A stretch of DNA of 64,000 bases. It comes from an uncultured Acidimicrobiaceae bacterium (GTDB lineage: Bacteria > Actinomycetota > Acidimicrobiia > Acidimicrobiales > RAAP-2). The stretch lies in assembly GCA_937975915.1 (NCBI GenBank), contig CALJTY010000031.1, positions 62,001-126,000 on the forward strand, written 5' to 3'. Below, in pieces: positions 61,122-64,000 of this stretch. The stretch's first letter is position 1. Each line of letters begins with the position of its first letter. The notes beneath the pieces are model-generated. The model did not search any database. It was not told the origin of the DNA and saw only the letters and a list, made by a program, of their open reading frames with translations. Made by a program: the position numbers and the translations under genes.

Positions 61122-61928
61122 ATGAGCAATCGCCCACGATTACTGGCAACTCTTGATGGCTACAGCGTCGAAGGCGGGTTCGATCGACCCTACGAGCCAG
61201 CTACATGTTTTTCGCCAACGATTGCACTCGCTCGCCACGCGGGCCCCGGTGATGCTGACGGGTTGTGGCACGACTACGAAAAAGTTCTCGACCTAGTTCC
61301 AGGTCTCGGTATTGATGGTGTTCGCATCACTACTGAATGGGCGCGCATTGAGCCACGCAGAAACGAAGTTTCTCTCGAAGCTCTTGATCGCTACCAAGCG
61401 GTCTGCGCATACGCGAAGTCACTCGGCCTGCACGTCAGCGTCGCACTCGTCGATGCGGTGTGGCCAGCGTGGGCGGGGATGGAAGCATGGTTGCTTCCAT
61501 GGGTCGCTCCCTACTGCGTCGAGAATGCAGTGCGTGTTGTTAGCCATCTTGGCGACAGTGTCGACAGCGTTGTTGTCTTCAGCGAACCTGAAGCAATCGT
61601 TACTAGAGGATTCGTGGACGCAGCGTCACCACCATGGCGGAGCAATGCCTCAAAGGACTGTGCACTCGCCATCGAACAAATTGATGACATCACCGCAGCA
61701 GTTGCCAGCTTTGAAGCAGTCGCAAAGAAATTAGTTACTTCTAGTGCGCTCGTTTCTTTAGATGAAGTTCAGTCGGTACTGGCGAGCGAAGAAACCTACG
61801 AAGAGATTTACATTCGCTCACTCGTTCGTGGCAGTGGACCAACTGCTTCAGCGTTAGGACTCTTGTCCAAACACAACGGTGTTTGGAGCGTTAGTGCTTC
61901 AAAAGAACTTTTAGAAACCCTGCGCTGA
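61122..61928 (+). CDS. Truncated glycoside hydrolase family 1-like protein
   Basis: 268 residues against about 450 in active GH1. The N-terminal barrel strands are recognisable (GIDGVRITTEWARIEPRRNEV, YAKSLGLHVSVAL, VVVFSEPEA), where SEP matches the acid/base Glu of the NEP motif. The nucleophile ENG motif and the second half of the barrel are missing. Glycosidase activity is therefore doubtful; a binding or altered-activity role is possible. The stop overlaps the convergent dedA-like gene by 18 bases. Confidence 0.72.
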   Translation: MSNRPRLLATLDGYSVEGGFDRPYEPATCFSPTIALARHAGPGDADGLWHDYEKVLDLVPGLGIDGVRITTEWARIEPRRNEVSLEALDRYQAVCAYAKSLGLHVSVALVDAVWPAWAGMEAWLLPWVAPYCVENAVRVVSHLGDSVDSVVVFSEPEAIVTRGFVDAASPPWRSNASKDCALAIEQIDDITAAVASFEAVAKKLVTSSALVSLDEVQSVLASEETYEEIYIRSLVRGSGPTASALGLLSKHNGVWSVSASKELLETLR

Positions 61929-62561
61929 TTCGCGGCGCTTCTTCAAGATGTGCGTAGTTGTGAATGCTGCTACGAGAAGAATCAGAACAACAATGCCAAC
62001 CCAGCTGGCAGATTTCTCAATCGTGTGGAGTGCATTGCCTCCGAAGTAGCCAAGCAAAGTAAAGCCCAGACCCCAAACAAGTCCACCGAGCGCGTTGGCC
62101 AGCAAGAAACTCCGGTAGTGCATCTTGCTCATACCTGCGAGCCCTGGCATTACTGCACGAAGAAACGCCGTGAACCTTCCAAGAAACACGTACGTCGGTC
62201 CACGCTTTTGCAAGATTTCGAGCGCCTTCTCCAGCGAATCTCGTTTTGAGCGAACGAGCGGAAGGGTGAATAGTCGGTGACCGAATCGGCTGCCAATGGC
62301 GTAACCAACTGAGTCGCCAATGATCGCAGCTAAGACCACCAGTGCACAGAGCAGCACTATGTTCACTCGACCTTGGCTCGCAACAAAGCCAGCAACGAGC
62401 ACTGCAGTTTCTCCGGGCAATACGAAACCGACAAAGAGTGCTGCTTCACCGAAGACCAGAGCAACGACAAGGACATAGACAAGTCCAGGAGCTAGGTGTT
62501 GAATTTTGTCAAGAACAAAGGAAATAACGCTGGCGCTCATCATGTGTCCATTCTGCCTCAT
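61911..62561 (-). CDS. DedA-family membrane protein
   Basis: 216 residues. VFGEAALFVGFVLPGETAVLVAGF, GDSVGYAIGSRFG and FLGRFTAFLRAVMPGLAGMS are DedA (SNARE-associated) motifs with the conserved Arg in FLGRF and RAVMPG. Such proteins flip lipid carriers, including undecaprenyl phosphate. The first codons MRQNGHMM may be skipped; ATGs at 62543 and 62540 are alternatives and no ribosome site decides. It overlaps the GH1-like gene at the 3' end. Confidence 0.9.
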   Translation of the reverse strand: MRQNGHMMSASVISFVLDKIQHLAPGLVYVLVVALVFGEAALFVGFVLPGETAVLVAGFVASQGRVNIVLLCALVVLAAIIGDSVGYAIGSRFGHRLFTLPLVRSKRDSLEKALEILQKRGPTYVFLGRFTAFLRAVMPGLAGMSKMHYRSFLLANALGGLVWGLGFTLLGYFGGNALHTIEKSASWVGIVVLILLVAAFTTTHILKKRRESAQGF

Positions 62562-62626
62562 AAATGTTGTCTAAGGGTCGAGGGCTTTTGTTCAGTGATG
62601 CTGGGACCCTGTGGCAAAATGAACGC

Positions 62627-63694
62627 ATGTCGAAATCAACCTCAAGCAGCAACAGTGCAAAGCGATTCCCTTTTAATGCACCATCAAATGCCGGTGCGCT
62701 TTCAGAGTGGGCGCTTCTTCCACTTCGATTGTTTTTAGGAGTTACGTTCCTCTTCGCTGGATTTCAGAAACTGGCAAATCCAAATTTCTTCATTGACGCA
62801 AGTCCAATTTCTATTCACTCGCAGTTAACTGGTGCCGCACGCTTCAGTCCTCTTCATGCGCTCCTCAGTCACATGGTGGGAATTGCAAATCCAATTGGAA
62901 TGGTTATTGCCTACGCTGAACTCGCCATTGGTCTTGGAATCTTGCTCGGACTTTTCACTCGCATTGCAGCAATTGGCGGAGCACTCCTTTCGTTCAGCCT
63001 TTTCATTGCGGTGAGCTATCACACCACGCCGTACTTCACTAACGCGGACGTTGTTTTCTTTTTTGCTTGGCTGCCATTTATTTTTGCTGGCAGTCCGGCG
63101 CAGCTTTCCCTTGACGCATGGCTAAGCGCGTACACCAAGAAGAGCGCAAACGTCTCAGTAACAGATATTGCAACGCCAGTTCAGATTGATGCACTGTCGC
63201 GTCGAAAGCTGATTGTGAGTAGTGCTGCTGCAGCAACTGCTGCAGTTGGAACACTCATTGCAGGTGGCACAGTTGCAGCAACTGGAAAACTCATTGGCAA
63301 TGCGAAGTCACCAACGTCTGGTGGAACAACTGGTGAAACCACAACGACACTTTCTCCAACTACAACAACAACGACTTCTTCCAAGTACCCAGGTGTGATG
63401 CTCGGAGCTGCTTCACAGGTAGCGGTTGGAAAGCCTGCAACGTTCACGGTGCCAAGCACTGGAGATCCGGCAATTGTCTTTAACGAAGGCGGAGGAAAGT
63501 TCATTTCCTACGACGCCGTTTGCTCACACGCTGGCTGCACTGTTGGTTACTACTCGGGAAAAACCATGCAGTGCCCTTGCCACGGTGGAGTCTTTGACGT
63601 CAGTACCGGCAACGTTCTAAGTGGCCCACCACCACGCGGACTGGTAAAGCTCAACGTTGTTCTAGAGGCTGACGGCAACTTATATCTCCAGTAG
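62627..63694 (+). CDS. DoxX-Rieske fusion membrane protein
   Basis: 355 residues from the ATG at 62627. The N-terminal half is a four-helix DoxX domain (RLFLGVTFLFAGFQKLANP, AIGLGILLGLFTRIAAIGG). An internal SRRKLIVSSAAAATAAVG (Arg-Arg plus hydrophobic helix) resembles a Tat-type anchor, followed by a Thr-rich linker and a Rieske domain with CSHAGC and CPCHGG, all ligands and the disulfide cysteines present. It probably moves electrons between quinone and an exported partner, by analogy to DoxD-type oxidoreductases and QcrA. Function is inferred. Confidence 0.88.
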   Translation: MSKSTSSSNSAKRFPFNAPSNAGALSEWALLPLRLFLGVTFLFAGFQKLANPNFFIDASPISIHSQLTGAARFSPLHALLSHMVGIANPIGMVIAYAELAIGLGILLGLFTRIAAIGGALLSFSLFIAVSYHTTPYFTNADVVFFFAWLPFIFAGSPAQLSLDAWLSAYTKKSANVSVTDIATPVQIDALSRRKLIVSSAAAATAAVGTLIAGGTVAATGKLIGNAKSPTSGGTTGETTTTLSPTTTTTTSSKYPGVMLGAASQVAVGKPATFTVPSTGDPAIVFNEGGGKFISYDAVCSHAGCTVGYYSGKTMQCPCHGGVFDVSTGNVLSGPPPRGLVKLNVVLEADGNLYLQ

Positions 63695-63727
63695 CGCAGC
63701 ACAGGGTTTTGCTCTATTGTCATCCCC

Positions 63728-64000
63728 ATGAACATTTCAGAACTCTCAACCAGCACCGACGACGCAATCCAGAACGTAGGTATGCAGTACTACTTCGCAC
63801 CAAGCTCAGCAGCGAAAGCTGAGACGCTGGGCCTTAACCAATTCGAGTTCTACGGCCTCGGTCGTGGAGGAGTACTTGGTGGAGCAGATACGCAAGAAGT
63901 GGTCGAAGCGTTCACATTCTTTAGCAGCGGAGCAATTGAATTCCTCTACGGTGCTCCACGCTCCAAGGCTGATCCAGTTGCGACCGCCAAGGCACACATC
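63728..64000 (+). CDS. SCO6745-like protein, partial (N-terminal 91 codons)
   Basis: The ATG at 63728 runs open to the window edge. The motif order YYFAPSSAAKAETLGL, FYGLGRGGVLGGA and VVEAFTFFSSGAIEF matches my memory of the actinobacterial SCO6745 family (about 250 residues, helical, function unknown). Only the first third is visible. No ribosome site stands out. Confidence 0.68.
   Translation, partial: MNISELSTSTDDAIQNVGMQYYFAPSSAAKAETLGLNQFEFYGLGRGGVLGGADTQEVVEAFTFFSSGAIEFLYGAPRSKADPVATAKAHI

Noticed and set aside
1..64000. CRISPR arrays, insertion sequences, prophage, toxin-antitoxin pairs or defence islands
   Set aside because: No regularly spaced repeats, transposase, integrase, restriction or known defence motifs were seen; gene content is mainly core metabolism and envelope.

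Overview
The window is a gene-dense bacterial chromosome segment with roughly balanced base composition. There are about 66 protein genes and one tRNA, and no gene-free stretch reaches 300 bases; the longest, at 37701-37899, is about 200. Many genes touch or overlap by 1-4 bases. The content points to Actinomycetota. It has the conserved order tilS-hpt-folE-folP-folB-folK-panC-coaX-lysS-clpC, CarD, glucosyl-3-phosphoglycerate synthase, GuaB3, the decaprenyl-phosphoryl-arabinose genes (UbiA-type transferase, DprE1, DprE2), an Rv0249c-type succinate dehydrogenase anchor and CtaF. MurL-like and SCO6745-like genes, moderate GC and compact spacing suggest an Acidimicrobiia-like, possibly aquatic lineage. 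That placement is inference, because no rRNA is present.

Layout. 1-2020: a partial MurL-like gene, pgeF and a Zur/Fur regulator on the minus strand, divergent from a small membrane protein across a striking double dyad. 2030-10065: tilS, hpt, folate synthesis, pantothenate/CoA and lysS, with a pseudophosphatase-like gene inside the folate operon. 10062-16223: polyprenyl synthase, clpC, carD, ispD, ispF, rlmB. 16307-20887: a secreted InlB-repeat/OmpA-like protein, tRNA-Thr, a LytR_C protein, gpgS, and thrC with a CysO-like carrier. 20894-22640: a CIRCE-controlled groEL with terminator. 22641-26228: arylsulfate sulfotransferase and alkylsulfatase, divergent. 26237-34311: an MMPL exporter, a NUDIX hydrolase, guaB3, guaA and a PcrA/UvrD helicase. 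34370-42125: an envelope block with an LCP ligase, SGNH hydrolase, acyltransferase, phosphodiester glycosidase, DprE2, DprE1 and the phosphoribosyltransferase. 42202-50100: a B12-binding protein, sucCD, purN, purH, folD, a cupin, metF and mdh. 50113-57733: a low-complexity secreted peptide, an SCP2 protein, sdh, cta and tatA, all minus strand. 57837-64000: azlCD, an amidase, an enoyl-CoA hydratase, a truncated GH1-like protein, DedA, a DoxX-Rieske fusion and a partial SCO6745-like gene.

How the genes work together. Folate synthesis (folE/P/B/K) supplies tetrahydrofolate to the one-carbon block (purN, purH, folD, metF), and purH makes the IMP used by the guanine branch (guaA). IspD/IspF and the polyprenyl synthase feed the lipid carrier used by the DPA genes, and an LCP ligase could attach the resulting polymer to the wall. 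SucCD, Sdh and Mdh form half a TCA cycle that passes electrons to a respiratory chain ending in CtaC/D/F.

I found no CRISPR array, prophage, insertion sequence or defence island. The most unusual items are the MurL/PgeF pair beside a Zur-like switch, the Cys-to-Ser phosphatase-like protein in the folate operon, a DprE1 with Ala at the benzothiazinone-target position, the sulfate-ester gene pair around a perfect palindrome, and the DoxX-Rieske fusion.
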